Source: Pararhizobium sp.
GTDB lineage: Bacteria; Pseudomonadota; Alphaproteobacteria; Rhizobiales; Rhizobiaceae
NCBI GenBank assembly: GCA_030655075.1
Contig: JAURWE010000142.1
Coordinates: 1-64,000 of the forward strand
DNA: 64,000 nt
Direction of reading: 5' to 3'
Both the position numbers and the translations under genes were made by a program. Positions 8,492 through 20,435 of the stretch are shown here, piece after piece. The first letter of the stretch is position 1; every line of letters begins with the position of its first letter. Under the pieces are notes generated by a model that was not told the DNA's origin, searched no databases, and was given only the letters and a program-made list of their open reading frames with translations.

Positions 8492-9766
8492 TCAGCCACG
8501 CAGGATCGAACGGCCGGCGTATTTTGCCTGCGGTCCGAGCTGCTCCTCGATGCGGATCAGCTGGTTGTACTTTGCGGTGCGGTCGGAGCGGGCCAGCGAA
8601 CCGGTCTTGATCTGACCGCAGTTGGTGGCAACGGCGAGATCGGCGATCGTCGCATCTTCGGTTTCGCCGGAGCGGTGCGACATGACGGCCGAGTAGCTGG
8701 CCTTGTGCGCGGTCTCGACGGCATCCAGCGTTTCCGACAGCGAGCCGATCTGGTTGACCTTGACGAGGATCGAATTGGCGACGCCCATCTTGATACCGTC
8801 GCGCAGGCGCGACGAGTTGGTGACGAAAAGATCGTCGCCGACCAGCTGGCACTTGTTGCCGGCCAGACCCGTCAGTGTCTTCCAGCCGTCCCAGTCGTCT
8901 TCGGCCATGCCGTCTTCGATCGAGAAAATCGGATACTTCGCAGCAAGTTCGGCCAGGTATTCGGCCATGGCGTCCGGCTCAAGCGTGCGGCCTTCGCCTT
9001 CGAGCACATATTTGCCGTCCTTGAAGAATTCGGTCGCGGCGCAATCGAGCGCGATGAACATGTCTTCGCCCGGACGGTAGCCGGCCTTCTCGATCGACTT
9101 CATGATGAAGTCGAGGGCCGCAGGAGCAGACGCCAGACCCGGCGCAAAGCCGCCTTCGTCGCCGACATTGGTGTTGTGGCCATCGGCAGACAGCTGCTTC
9201 TTCAGCGTGTGGAACACTTCCGAGCCCATGCGCACGGCGTCACGCACCGTATCGGCGCCGACCGGAACGATCATGAATTCCTGGAAATCGATCGGATTGT
9301 CGGCATGCGCGCCGCCGTTGATGATGTTCATCATCGGAACCGGCAGCAGGCGGGCGTTCGGGCCGCCGATGTAGCGGTAGAGCGGCAGGCCCGCAGCAAC
9401 GGCAGCCGCCTTCGACACGGCGAGCGACACGCCGAGAATGGCGTTGGCGCCGAGACGTGCCTTGTTCGGCGTGCCGTCAAGTTCGATCATTGCCTGGTCG
9501 ATGAGGATCTGGTCTTCGGCCTCGAGACCGCCGACCGCTTCGAAGATTTCACCGTTGACCGCAGCCACGGCCTTTTCGACGCCCTTGCCGAGATAACGCT
9601 TGCCGCCGTCGCGCAGTTCGACGGCTTCATGGGCGCCGGTGGAGGCGCCCGACGGAACGGCAGCACGGCCGAAGCTGCCATCTTCGAGATAGACGTCGAC
9701 TTCGACGGTCGGGTTGCCACGGCTGTCGAGAATTTCGCGTCCGATGATGTCGATGATTGCAGTCAT
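8492..9766 (-). CDS. eno: enolase
   Basis: Glycolytic enzyme converting 2-phosphoglycerate to phosphoenolpyruvate. 424 residues from the ATG at 9766, which has an AGGGAAGAG site; the frame is open upstream but the extension is not enolase. Visible: substrate loop SGASTG near residue 40, the magnesium-ligand regions, and the signature SHRSGETEDATIADLAV near residue 365, then IKTGSLARSDR. It lies between kdsA and the ftsB-like gene. Confidence 0.98.
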   Translation of the reverse strand: MTAIIDIIGREILDSRGNPTVEVDVYLEDGSFGRAAVPSGASTGAHEAVELRDGGKRYLGKGVEKAVAAVNGEIFEAVGGLEAEDQILIDQAMIELDGTPNKARLGANAILGVSLAVSKAAAVAAGLPLYRYIGGPNARLLPVPMMNIINGGAHADNPIDFQEFMIVPVGADTVRDAVRMGSEVFHTLKKQLSADGHNTNVGDEGGFAPGLASAPAALDFIMKSIEKAGYRPGEDMFIALDCAATEFFKDGKYVLEGEGRTLEPDAMAEYLAELAAKYPIFSIEDGMAEDDWDGWKTLTGLAGNKCQLVGDDLFVTNSSRLRDGIKMGVANSILVKVNQIGSLSETLDAVETAHKASYSAVMSHRSGETEDATIADLAVATNCGQIKTGSLARSDRTAKYNQLIRIEEQLGPQAKYAGRSILRG

Positions 9767-9893
9767 GATCTCTTCCCTGCTGGCTGGATGTCGGTGGAGT
9801 TGCTTTAGCCTGTCATAATTGATGGGCTGGAAATTACAATGGCGGGCGGCGGCAAAGACCTGCGCCGCAGCCCGCGTCACGAAAAATTCACGC

Positions 9894-10733
9894 TCAGCGC
9901 TTGGCGACCGCGTCGAAGGCCAGAAGCGTCTCAAGCAGGCGCGGCATGTCTTTCAGATGCACCATGTTCGGCCCGTCGGACGGCGCATTGTCGGGGTCCT
10001 CATGCGTCTCGATGAACACGCCGGCGACACCGACGGCAACGGCGGCGCGGGCCAGCGTCTCGACGAATTCGCGCTGGCCGCCGGAAGAGCCGCCCTGCCC
10101 CCCCGGCTGCTGCACGGAATGGGTGGCATCGAAGACAACAGGCGCGCCGAGCGACGCCATGATCGGCAGCGAGCGCATGTCGGACACCAGCGTGTTGTAG
10201 CCGAAGGAGGCGCCGCGCTCGCACAGAAGCACGTTTGGGTTGCCGCTTTCGGTGAATTTGGCGAGCACGTTCTTCATGTCCCAGGGCGCCAGAAACTGGC
10301 CCTTTTTGACGTTGATGACCCGGCCCGTCTTGGCGGCTGCGACCAGAAGATCGGTTTGGCGCGACAGGAAGGCCGGGATCTGCAGGATATCGACGACCGG
10401 GGCCACGAGGCCGCACTGCTCTTCGGTGTGGATATCGGTCAGAACCGGAAAACCAAATTCCGTCTTGAGATCGAGGAAGATGCTGAGCGCCTTGTCGATG
10501 CCGATGCCGCGCTTGCCGCCGATCGAGGTGCGGTTGGCCTTGTCGAAGGACGACTTGTAGACGAGCCCCATGCCGAGCGATGTGCACAGGTCGACGAGCG
10601 TACCGGCGATCATGAAGGCATGCTCGCGACTTTCCATCTGACAGGGGCCGGCGATCAGCGTCAGCCGTTCCTTCTGCGAAAAGACGACCTGTCGAGCACC
10701 CTCGCCCGCGACAACCCTTGCATTGGTTTCCAT
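9894..10733 (-). CDS. kdsA: 3-deoxy-8-phosphooctulonate synthase (Kdo8P synthase)
   Basis: Condenses phosphoenolpyruvate with arabinose 5-phosphate to Kdo-8-phosphate for lipopolysaccharide inner core. 279 residues from the ATG at 10733 (GGAGAA upstream), the normal KdsA length. Visible: LIAGPCQMES near the N-terminus, KSSFDKANRTS, and the DATHSVQQPGG-type loop near residue 200. It starts one base after the stop of the VOC gene, and enolase, which supplies phosphoenolpyruvate, follows. Confidence 0.97.
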   Translation of the reverse strand: METNARVVAGEGARQVVFSQKERLTLIAGPCQMESREHAFMIAGTLVDLCTSLGMGLVYKSSFDKANRTSIGGKRGIGIDKALSIFLDLKTEFGFPVLTDIHTEEQCGLVAPVVDILQIPAFLSRQTDLLVAAAKTGRVINVKKGQFLAPWDMKNVLAKFTESGNPNVLLCERGASFGYNTLVSDMRSLPIMASLGAPVVFDATHSVQQPGGQGGSSGGQREFVETLARAAVAVGVAGVFIETHEDPDNAPSDGPNMVHLKDMPRLLETLLAFDAVAKR

Positions 10734-10734
10734 A

Positions 10735-11628
10735 CTATTCTCCGAATGCGAAAATGACGCCCTGCCCCGGAGCCTCCGGGACGAGAAGGCGTTCGTTTTG
10801 TCTGATGTAGTCGATGCCATTGGCAGCAAAAAGGCGCTCTGTCATGGCCAGATCGCCAACCTTGAACGTGACGGCCCGGCCGCGCAGGCCACGCGCATGG
10901 GTCGAAGTCCGCTTGCCGAAATTTTCCAGCATGCCCGCCGGATTCAGCACGGCGATCCTGACGCCGTTTGCCGTGACGATCTCCATGCCGGTGGATGGCA
11001 GGGAAACGGCCGCGCCATCGACTGCCTCTTCGATAAATCCTTGAAAATCGGATGGATTGGGCTCGGAAAGAGAGACGTTACTCAAACCAAGCACGCCATT
11101 GTCATGGCGCTCGAGCGCTGCGCGATCGGATGGGAGCGACTGGATGCGCTGGCAGCTGAAGAAAAAGAAATCCGGCGACCGAAGGTCGGCCGCGAAGGCC
11201 AGCCGGAAGCTGCCGGTTCCGGTCGTACCATCCGGCAGGACCATCGAGCGCGAGAATTCGACAATGTCGCCGCCCGAAACGCCGCTTGCCTTGAAGGCGT
11301 CGTGGTCGGCCAGCGCGTCGCTGGTTCCCAGAACGATGGCGGACAACCCCTCCTCGCCCCGCCGAAACCGGAAGGCCCGGTCGCGCGCCACGAACATGTT
11401 TCCGGCCAGACAGGCAGCGTCACAGGCTTCTTGGCTGGCGACACTCAAGGGCTCCAGATAGGTCTTGTCGGCGAAGAAAACGCAGGCATTTTCCGTACCG
11501 AATGGATGCTGTGCATCGGCAGCGACCGTGAACCCCAGCTGGCTGAGCCGGATGCGCGCTACTGCGAGTGTCGCAACCGGCAGCACCAGATGATCGAGCG
11601 GGCGGGCGGTTCTCTGCGATGCGATCAT
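10735..11628 (-). CDS. VOC/glyoxalase-like domain protein
   Basis: A 297-residue protein with two repeated beta-alpha-beta-beta-beta units of the vicinal-oxygen-chelate fold: N-terminal LDHLVLPV-(x)n-GFTV (residues 11-35), and a second unit from GVLGLSNVSL (about 175). It matches the single-chain glyoxalase-like family of rhizobia; no reaction is known, and the metal ligands are not obviously complete. Its stop is one base from the kdsA start, so the two are probably co-transcribed. Confidence 0.75.
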   Translation of the reverse strand: MIASQRTARPLDHLVLPVATLAVARIRLSQLGFTVAADAQHPFGTENACVFFADKTYLEPLSVASQEACDAACLAGNMFVARDRAFRFRRGEEGLSAIVLGTSDALADHDAFKASGVSGGDIVEFSRSMVLPDGTTGTGSFRLAFAADLRSPDFFFFSCQRIQSLPSDRAALERHDNGVLGLSNVSLSEPNPSDFQGFIEEAVDGAAVSLPSTGMEIVTANGVRIAVLNPAGMLENFGKRTSTHARGLRGRAVTFKVGDLAMTERLFAANGIDYIRQNERLLVPEAPGQGVIFAFGE

Positions 11629-11817
11629 GAAAGGTCTCTGATGGCCGGACGGCTGCTCTTTGCAACGTTTGACCGCTCAATGCAAGTCCGGGCCGCGCAG
11701 GCGCCGCCGCCCCATTCTCCACATCGCTAAAGTTCGAATAAAATCAAGGGACCGGCTTTCATTTGGGCGAAAGCGCCGTGGGTTATTCTCTGGGAACAGT
11801 CACTCCGGAACCAGCTC

Positions 11818-12183
11818 ATGGTCGATGTCGTCACCATGTCCGCCACCACGGCGGCCTATGCATCGCAGGCGGTCAAACCGTCTCAGCGAACGTCGGGCGA
11901 TTCCGCCATCGAGGAAGCGATCACCCTGCTCGACGTTGAAACGCCTGCCCGCGCCGAACTGTCACCGCGCAAGGTCGCCCGGCTGCGCACGGCCTCACCG
12001 TCGTTGATGTTCATGAGCACGCACGACCACTTGCCGCAGGGCACGGCCGGTCAGGCCATCAGCCGCTATCTCGAAAACAGCCCGGAAACCGCACCCGCCG
12101 AAGAGCCTTCGGTCCATGAGGACGATCCAACGCGCTCGGATTTGCTCGACGACATGTTCACCGACATTCCGGCGCCGCGATAA
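11818..12183 (+). CDS. hypothetical protein
   Basis: A 121-residue protein I do not recognise. It is Ala/Ser/Thr/Pro-rich and acidic at its C-terminus, with no membrane segment or signal peptide; most of it looks disordered. A CCGGAA site lies before the ATG. It faces the same way as gcvT but is separated by the riboswitch promoter. Codon use looks like the neighbours, which supports a real gene, but it could be a short Rhizobiaceae-specific protein only. Confidence 0.55.
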   Translation: MVDVVTMSATTAAYASQAVKPSQRTSGDSAIEEAITLLDVETPARAELSPRKVARLRTASPSLMFMSTHDHLPQGTAGQAISRYLENSPETAPAEEPSVHEDDPTRSDLLDDMFTDIPAPR

Positions 12184-12233
12184 CCTCCCCTCCGCTGCGC
12201 GACAAAAATGTGCGCGCAAGCGACATTTAGCTC

Positions 12234-12262
12234 TTGCCAAGATACGACCAGCGCCGTTATCT
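12234..12262 (+). promoter_or_regulatory. probable promoter of the gcv operon
   Basis: TTGCCA (12234-12239) and TTATCT (12257-12262) are separated by 17 bases, directly upstream of the glycine riboswitch. This is a sigma-70-like match by eye; the start site would fall just before the first aptamer. Confidence 0.4.
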
Positions 12263-12267
12263 GGGGC

Positions 12268-12455
12268 CAACCTTGTTGGGAGAAGCTGGTGTTGGCCGTT
12301 GGGTCGCATGCCGGTGCCGAAGGAGCAACCGCCCCGGAAACTCTCAGGCAAAAGGACCATCAAGGTGCCGACAGACTCTGGAGAGAGGCTCTTTCTGAAA
12401 CGAAAGAACCCGCCGACGGGATAACAATCTCAGGCAAACGGACAGAGGGGGCTCG
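12268..12455 (+). promoter_or_regulatory. tandem glycine riboswitch (gcvT motif)
   Basis: Two glycine aptamers in series in the gcvT leader. Aptamer 1 holds GTGCCGAAGGAGCAA (from 12314) and CTCTCAGGCAAAAGGAC (12341-12357). Aptamer 2 holds TCTGGAGAGA (near 12377) and ATCTCAGGCAAACGGACAG (12427-12445). These are the conserved cores of the family. Glycine binding usually switches the gcv genes on so that excess glycine is degraded. A hairpin, GGCGCA-TGACC-TGCGCC (12463-12479), follows 33 bases before the GGAGG of gcvT and may form part of the switching region. Confidence 0.92.
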
Positions 12456-12522
12456 ATTGTACGGCGCATGACCTGCGCCCAAAGATGAGCCGGTGCGCGA
12501 GCGCCAAGACTGGAGGCCTATT

Positions 12523-13662
12523 GTGGACGACCACCAATCCCTCAAGACTACACCGCTGCATGCCCTGCACCTCTCCTTGAGTGCGCGTATGGTGCCATTC
12601 GCCGGTTACGACATGCCGGTGCAGTATCCGGCCGGCGTGTTCAAGGAACACCTCCACACCCGCAATGCCGCCGGGCTTTTTGATGTCTCGCACATGGGCC
12701 AGGTCACGATCACGCCAAAATCCGGCAAGATCGAGGATGCGGCCCTCGCGCTCGAAACCCTCGTGCCCGTCGATATCCTCGGTCTCGGCGAGGGACGCCA
12801 GCGTTACGGCCTCTTCACCAAAGAGGACGGCGGCATTCTCGATGATCTGATGATCGCCAATCGCGGCGACCACCTCTTCCTCGTCGTCAATGCTTCCTGC
12901 AAGGAGAATGATGTCGCCCATCTGCAAAAACACCTCTCGGCCAGTTGCGATGTTGTCCTGCTCGAAGACCGGGCGCTGATCGCCCTGCAGGGGCCGCGCG
13001 CCGAAACCGTGCTGGCCGAACTCTGGGCCGATGTCGCCGCCATGCGCTTCATGGATGTGCAGGGTGCCGACCTCCACGACGTCGCCTGCATCGTCTCGCG
13101 GTCCGGCTACAGTGGCGAAGACGGGTTCGAAATCTCCATTCCCGCCGATCAGGCCGAAGATGTCGTCAAGCGGCTGCTGGAACACCCGGACGTCATGCCG
13201 ATCGGCCTCGGCGCGCGCGATTCGCTGCGGCTCGAGGCCGGCCTGTGTCTCTATGGCAATGACATCGACCAGACGACGACACCGGTCGAGGCCGGTCTGG
13301 AATGGGCCATGCAGAAGGCCCGCCGCGCCGGGGGGGCTCGCGAAGGTGGTTTCCCAGGTGCGGGCCCCATTCTCGAACAGTTTGCACAGGGTGCATCCCG
13401 CCGCCGGGTCGGCCTGAAGCCGGACGGCAAGGCCCCCGTGCGCGGTGGCGCCGAACTGTTTGCCGATGCCGAAGGCACGATCCCCGCAGGCACGGTCACA
13501 TCAGGCGGGTTCGGCCCGAGTTTCGATGGCCCTGTTGCCATGGGCTACGTCGACAGCGCCTACAAGCAGGCCGGAACAGCCCTTTATGCCGGCGTGCGCG
13601 GAAAATTCCTGCCCGTCACCGTCGCCGCCCTTCCCTTCGTCACACCCACCTACAAACGCTGA
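12523..13662 (+). CDS. gcvT: glycine cleavage system T protein (aminomethyltransferase)
   Basis: Transfers the methylene group from the aminomethyl-lipoyl arm of GcvH to tetrahydrofolate and releases ammonia. 379 residues from a GTG at 12523, which follows GGAGG by six bases; an earlier in-frame GTG (12493) has no such site. Typical start LKTTPLHALH and substrate-binding region DVSHMGQV near residue 60. A Gly/Ala-rich ARRAGGAREGG stretch near residue 270 coincides with a G8 run in the DNA. First gene of gcvT-gcvH-gcvP. Confidence 0.96.
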   Translation: MDDHQSLKTTPLHALHLSLSARMVPFAGYDMPVQYPAGVFKEHLHTRNAAGLFDVSHMGQVTITPKSGKIEDAALALETLVPVDILGLGEGRQRYGLFTKEDGGILDDLMIANRGDHLFLVVNASCKENDVAHLQKHLSASCDVVLLEDRALIALQGPRAETVLAELWADVAAMRFMDVQGADLHDVACIVSRSGYSGEDGFEISIPADQAEDVVKRLLEHPDVMPIGLGARDSLRLEAGLCLYGNDIDQTTTPVEAGLEWAMQKARRAGGAREGGFPGAGPILEQFAQGASRRRVGLKPDGKAPVRGGAELFADAEGTIPAGTVTSGGFGPSFDGPVAMGYVDSAYKQAGTALYAGVRGKFLPVTVAALPFVTPTYKR

Positions 13663-13671
13663 GGACCAGAG

Positions 13672-14033
13672 ATGCTGAAATTTACCGATGAACACGAATG
13701 GCTGAAGATCGAAGATGGCGTTGCGACCGTCGGCATCACCAACCATGCCGTCGAACAGCTGGGCGATCTGGTCTTTGTCGAACTGCCGGCATCCGGCAGC
13801 GCCTTTGCCAAGGGCGATACGGCCGCAACGGTCGAATCGGTCAAGGCTGCCTCCGACGTCTATTGTCCGCTTGACGGCGAGATCGTCGAAAGCAACCAGG
13901 CGATCGTCGCCGATCCGTCGCTGGTCAACAGCGACCCGCAGGGTGCCGGCTGGTTCTTCAAGCTGAAACTCTCCGATCCCTCCGCCGCCAACGCTCTCCT
14001 CGACGAAGCGGCCTATCAGGAGCTGATTGCGTA

Positions 14034-14034
<1 letters not shown>
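13672..14034 (+). CDS. gcvH: glycine cleavage system H protein
   Basis: Lipoyl carrier that shuttles the aminomethyl group between GcvP, GcvT and Lpd. 120 residues; the lipoyl-accepting Lys lies in VESVKAAS near residue 63, inside the conserved barrel (DEHEWLKIEDG start, DGEIVESN hairpin). The stop and the gcvP start overlap as TAATG. Confidence 0.98.
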
Positions 14035-16898
<2,864 letters not shown>

Positions 16899-16911
16899 AG
16901 CGAACAGGATG

Positions 16912-16934
16912 AAGGGGGTGAAAGCCCCCTTTTT
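16912..16934 (+). terminator. rho-independent terminator of gcvTHP
   Basis: Stem AAGGGGG / CCCCCTT with loop TGAAAG followed by TTTTT, immediately after gcvP. The converging receiver gene ends 30 bases further on, so the hairpin may serve both strands. Confidence 0.85.
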
Positions 16935-16964
16935 CATGCCGTCGTTACCAGATAAATGCCGGCG

Positions 16965-17381
16965 TCAGTGCCGGCTGGGTGCAATCGCGACATCGATCCA
17001 GAAGCTGGCAAAGCCTTCGGCAAAGCGCTTGTAGCCGGTGATCGACGATGGTTTGACGGCGTAGGCGTTCGCCCCGGACTCGTAGGCCCGGAACACATCG
17101 TTCTGGTTCATCGACGAGGTCAGCATGATGACAGGGGTCAGCGCCGTCGGACCGTTGCTGCGAATGCGCCGCAGCAGTTCCATGCCGTCGATGCCCGGCA
17201 TGTTGATGTCGAGCAGGATGTAGTCGAAACGCTCGACTTCCAGGCGGCTCGTCGCCGTGTCGGCATCGTCCACATGGGTAATGTGCAGCTGACCCGACAC
17301 GTTTGAAAAGGCGCGTACGACAAATTTTGCATCGACCGGATCATCATCGACGACGAGCAGTTTTCGATATCTGCCTGTCAC
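16965..17381 (-). CDS. single-domain response regulator (Rcp1-like)
   Basis: A 138-residue receiver domain with no output domain. Acidic pocket DDD at 12-14, phospho-acceptor Asp58 in LLDINMPG, Thr in LTSS, and Lys in AVKPSS near residue 110. It starts with GTG overlapping the kinase stop (TTGTGA), so kinase and receiver are coupled. Receivers like this relay phosphate to a histidine phosphotransferase or bind partner proteins directly; none is encoded beside it. Confidence 0.9.
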   Translation of the reverse strand: MTGRYRKLLVVDDDPVDAKFVVRAFSNVSGQLHITHVDDADTATSRLEVERFDYILLDINMPGIDGMELLRRIRSNGPTALTPVIMLTSSMNQNDVFRAYESGANAYAVKPSSITGYKRFAEGFASFWIDVAIAPSRH

Positions 17382-19270
17382 AACTCGTATTTCCTTCTGC
17401 CCGCAAACAGTTTCTTTGGAAAAACAATGACAAATCGTGCGCCTCCGGAGAAGCTCGTGTCAAGTGAGATCGTGCCGTTGTGGCTCTCAACAATCCTTTT
17501 TGCCAGCGCCAGCCCGATCCCAGTGCCCGCATAAACCGTTTCGTCCCGATGCAGACGCTGGAAGACGTCGAAGATCTTTTCAGCGAAACGCGGATCGATG
17601 CCGATGCCGTTGTCCTCGATATAGAGGTGCACGGCCGTGTCGGTTTCGTTGCCATAGATTCGCACGACCGGAGCTAAGCCCGGGCGCCGGTACTTGATCG
17701 CATTGCCGACCAGGTTCTGCACCAGCCGCTTCAGAAGCTCGGCGTCCCCATGAAGCGAGGGCATATTGTCGATGACGATCTTGGCATCCGTATCGCGAAT
17801 GTAGCTGTCGAGATCAACGAGGGCATCTGCAACCAGATCGAAAAGCCGCACCGGTTTGAGATTTTCGATTTCATAGGCAATCTGCGAATATTCCAACAGG
17901 CTTTCGATCAGCTGATCCATGCGGCGCGCGCTCTGCCGCAAATGCCCGGCATACATGGCCACCTCGCCGAACTGCTTGTTGTTGATGTCATCAACGATCA
18001 TTTCGGAAAACATGGAAATATGCCGCAGCGGTGCTTTGAGGTCGTGGGAGACGGTTCCGGTGAATTGGTTGAGCGCCTCGTTCTTGCGTTCAAGCTCGAC
18101 CCTTTGATGCTCGATGCGGGCCTGCTGCTGCTTGAGCTTGGTCACGTCCCGCCCGACCGTGACGAACTCGACCAGATCGTCGCCGTCGAAGATGGCGATA
18201 TTCAACCAGAAGATCCAGAACTCGCTGCCGTCGGCGAGAATACGCCGCTGCTCGGCCGTCACCATCGGCTCCTCCCGGGACAGCGTGTCGAGAACAGCCG
18301 ACACCCGGCGCCGGTCGGCGGCCGGTACGAAATCGAGAAACGGCTTTCCCACCAGCTCCTCGGCCGTCAGCTTCATGAACTGGGCGTAATTGTCGTTGAC
18401 GAACGTATAGCGCTTGTCCCGCGATATGCGCGTGATCAGGTCGGGGAGGTTTTGCACAAGCGAGACATATTCGAGCTTCTGCCGGCTGAGCGCGATCTCT
18501 GTCTGTTTCAGCTCCGTGACGTCGATGCGCAACACCACCGTGTTGCCATCATCGGTTCGGAGATTTTCGGCGCGAAGCCAGCGGCCGTCGCCATAAGGAA
18601 AGACCAGCATGTCCGATGTCGGATTGCGGAAATCCTCCAGCCGTCCTGCCAGCCACGCCTCGGCACCCGGGTCCCCGGGCCGGGCCTCCGTATAGTGCCC
18701 GCCCCGATAGCCGAGCATGAGAATGTCCTCGGCAAGCATGCCGATCTGAATGTGAGGACCGGCAGGGCCGCAGACCTTCCGGTAGGCCTCGTTGAACACG
18801 ACAAGACGCTCCGATTGATCGAACACTGCAAAGCCTTCGGGCACCGCCTGCAGCGCCGCATCGAGAATGTCGCGAACGCGCCTGTGTTCCATGTCGCGCT
18901 CCAGCGAGGCGGAGATATCATGAATGACGCCGATGAAACCATCCGGATTGCCGTTGTCATCGAACACCTGGGTCGAGCGGAAACGGCCGGTAAAGACCGA
19001 CTGGTCTTTCCTTGTGAAAGCGTAGACGGACTCGACCGTCGAGCCTGCATCCGCAGTCATCGACCGTTTGTTCAGGCAGAGATCGTATTCCGCATCGGAT
19101 GCGTAGATGAAGCGGACCGGCTGCCCCAGCAGCTCCTCGCGGGCATATCCGAATTGCTGGCAGGCCGCGTCGTTGGCCTCAGCGATCACCTTTGCAGGGC
19201 TGGCGACAATGACCGGATCGGGAAAGCTGTCGAACAGGGCCGTGACAATGTGGTTCTGCATCAGCGGCAT
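17378..19270 (-). CDS. PAS-domain sensor histidine kinase
   Basis: About 630 residues. No membrane segment, so probably a cytoplasmic sensor. Three PAS-like modules in series (from TALFDSFPDPVIVAS; from ILDAALQAVPEGFAVFDQ; from YVSLVQNLPDLITRI), a short coiled coil, then HisKA with His409 in VSHDLKAPLRH, and HATPase_c with NLVGNAIKYR, DNGIGI and GTGIGLALAKR. An ATG at 19270 is chosen, with GGGAGG about 15 bases upstream; a GTG at 19351 would add 27 residues but has no ribosome site. The signal is unknown. It is coupled to the receiver gene downstream, like Cph1/Rcp1-type pairs. Confidence 0.88.
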   Translation of the reverse strand: MPLMQNHIVTALFDSFPDPVIVASPAKVIAEANDAACQQFGYAREELLGQPVRFIYASDAEYDLCLNKRSMTADAGSTVESVYAFTRKDQSVFTGRFRSTQVFDDNGNPDGFIGVIHDISASLERDMEHRRVRDILDAALQAVPEGFAVFDQSERLVVFNEAYRKVCGPAGPHIQIGMLAEDILMLGYRGGHYTEARPGDPGAEAWLAGRLEDFRNPTSDMLVFPYGDGRWLRAENLRTDDGNTVVLRIDVTELKQTEIALSRQKLEYVSLVQNLPDLITRISRDKRYTFVNDNYAQFMKLTAEELVGKPFLDFVPAADRRRVSAVLDTLSREEPMVTAEQRRILADGSEFWIFWLNIAIFDGDDLVEFVTVGRDVTKLKQQQARIEHQRVELERKNEALNQFTGTVSHDLKAPLRHISMFSEMIVDDINNKQFGEVAMYAGHLRQSARRMDQLIESLLEYSQIAYEIENLKPVRLFDLVADALVDLDSYIRDTDAKIVIDNMPSLHGDAELLKRLVQNLVGNAIKYRRPGLAPVVRIYGNETDTAVHLYIEDNGIGIDPRFAEKIFDVFQRLHRDETVYAGTGIGLALAKRIVESHNGTISLDTSFSGGARFVIVFPKKLFAGRRKYEL

Positions 19271-19470
19271 GTTGATGAATTCCCGCCTCCCTTCAAGAGC
19301 AGATATAAAAGCAGAAAAAAACGCCGGGGAAAACCGGCCATTTTTCCGCACAACCGGTAGCGGGACTACAATCTAAAATTTAGCAAAAACACAGGTATAA
19401 ACCTATACACTCAATTCAAACTGCCCTATCGATAGTAAGGAACCGCTAATAATCTTACTGGAGGTTGTAC

Positions 19471-19812
19471 ATGGTCTCGAGCGCGTTATTCGGAAGTTGG
19501 AAGAAATCGAAGGCGCCGCCGATGCAGAACCCGGCTTTTGGCGCCGGCCAGTCTTCGGCCACCTCGGCCGACCAGCCCCTTGTAAGCGCTGCCGATTTGG
19601 GAATAGAGCACAATGCCACCTTCGGCATTCTGCTGGAAAAAAGCCAGCAATCCTCCCAAGATCTGCTCATCCAGTTGAAGAACATCAACGAAAGCACAAC
19701 CTCGCTGGTTGATACCCACAACCAGACGCTCTCCGACATCGGACAATTTCGGGTTGAGCACGCCAAGGTGAGTGCAAAGGCAGAAAGCGCGCTCGAGCAG
19801 AGCGAAACCTGA
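19471..19812 (+). CDS. hypothetical protein, divergent from the PAS kinase
   Basis: A 113-residue soluble protein of no family I know. A GGAGG six bases before the ATG at 19471 supports it strongly. The N-terminal 45 residues are Ser/Ala/Gln-rich and likely disordered; from about residue 48 the pattern (LEKSQQSSQDLLIQLKNINES to SAKAESALEQ) suggests a long amphipathic helix or coiled coil. It is divergent from the kinase, with about 200 bases of AT-rich DNA between, so the two may share control. No direct functional evidence. Confidence 0.6.
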   Translation: MVSSALFGSWKKSKAPPMQNPAFGAGQSSATSADQPLVSAADLGIEHNATFGILLEKSQQSSQDLLIQLKNINESTTSLVDTHNQTLSDIGQFRVEHAKVSAKAESALEQSET

Positions 19813-19861
19813 CAGCCCCGTAAAACCGGGCTGCGACGCCCCCATCGCCCGGTTTGCCCAG

Positions 19862-19904
19862 AGCGCGCCGCGTGAACCCACGCACGGGTCACTGCGGCGC
19901 GCTT
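19862..19904. repeat. large GC-rich hairpin between convergent genes
   Basis: Inverted repeat with ten perfect outer pairs (AGCGCGCCGC / GCGGCGCGCT) and an inner GTGA/TCAC plus CCC/GGG, loop ACGCAC. It lies between the 3' ends of the small hypothetical gene and sufA. There is no T-run on either side, so it may be an RNA 3'-end stabiliser or a factor-assisted terminator instead of a classic rho-independent one. A weaker stem CAGCCC/GGGCTG lies at 19812-19832. Confidence 0.5.
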
Positions 19905-19943
19905 CAGGCGCTCAATTCTATCTTTGAGGTAATTCTTTCGCGA

Positions 19944-20336
19944 TCAGCTGGCGCGGACCACAGCGTCGCCGCGTGCGGCAAGAGCCGCCAGATCGGCGGG
20001 CTTCAGCTCGACCGATTCGCCGCAGCCGCAGGCAGACGTCTGGTTGGGGTTGTTGAAGGTAAAGCCGGAACGCAGCGTCGTCACTTCGAAGTCCATGCGC
20101 GTGCCGAGCAGATAGAGAACCGCCTCGGGCGCGACCCAGACCCGGGCGCCGTCATGCTCGATCAGGTCGTCCTTGGCATTGGCCTCGGTGACCATGTCGA
20201 TGGCATATTCCATGCCCGCGCAGCCGCCCTTCTTGATGCCGACCCGGATGCCCAGCGCGTCCATGCCGGCATTTTCGACGATCGCCTTGACGCGGCCTGC
20301 GGCTGCATCGCTGAGTGTCATGACTGCAAAGCCCAT
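19944..20336 (-). CDS. sufA: A-type iron-sulfur carrier SufA (HesB/IscA family)
   Basis: Carries assembled clusters from the Suf scaffold to target proteins. 130 residues with the three cluster cysteines in KKGGCAGMEY (near 40) and the C-terminal SACGCGES. The 24-residue tail after the last Cys is longer than usual. Last gene of the suf operon, about 100 bases after sufT; that gap could hold a weak internal promoter or processing site, but I see nothing definite. Confidence 0.93.
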   Translation of the reverse strand: MGFAVMTLSDAAAGRVKAIVENAGMDALGIRVGIKKGGCAGMEYAIDMVTEANAKDDLIEHDGARVWVAPEAVLYLLGTRMDFEVTTLRSGFTFNNPNQTSACGCGESVELKPADLAALAARGDAVVRAS

Positions 20337-20435
20337 CGGCTTCTTCTCCTTGTGCGATCAGGTTCAAGGCCTGACGCTGCCAGAATCAAATGTAGTACCG
20401 CAGCGTTAACGGATCAATATCGCTGCGACGGCAGA

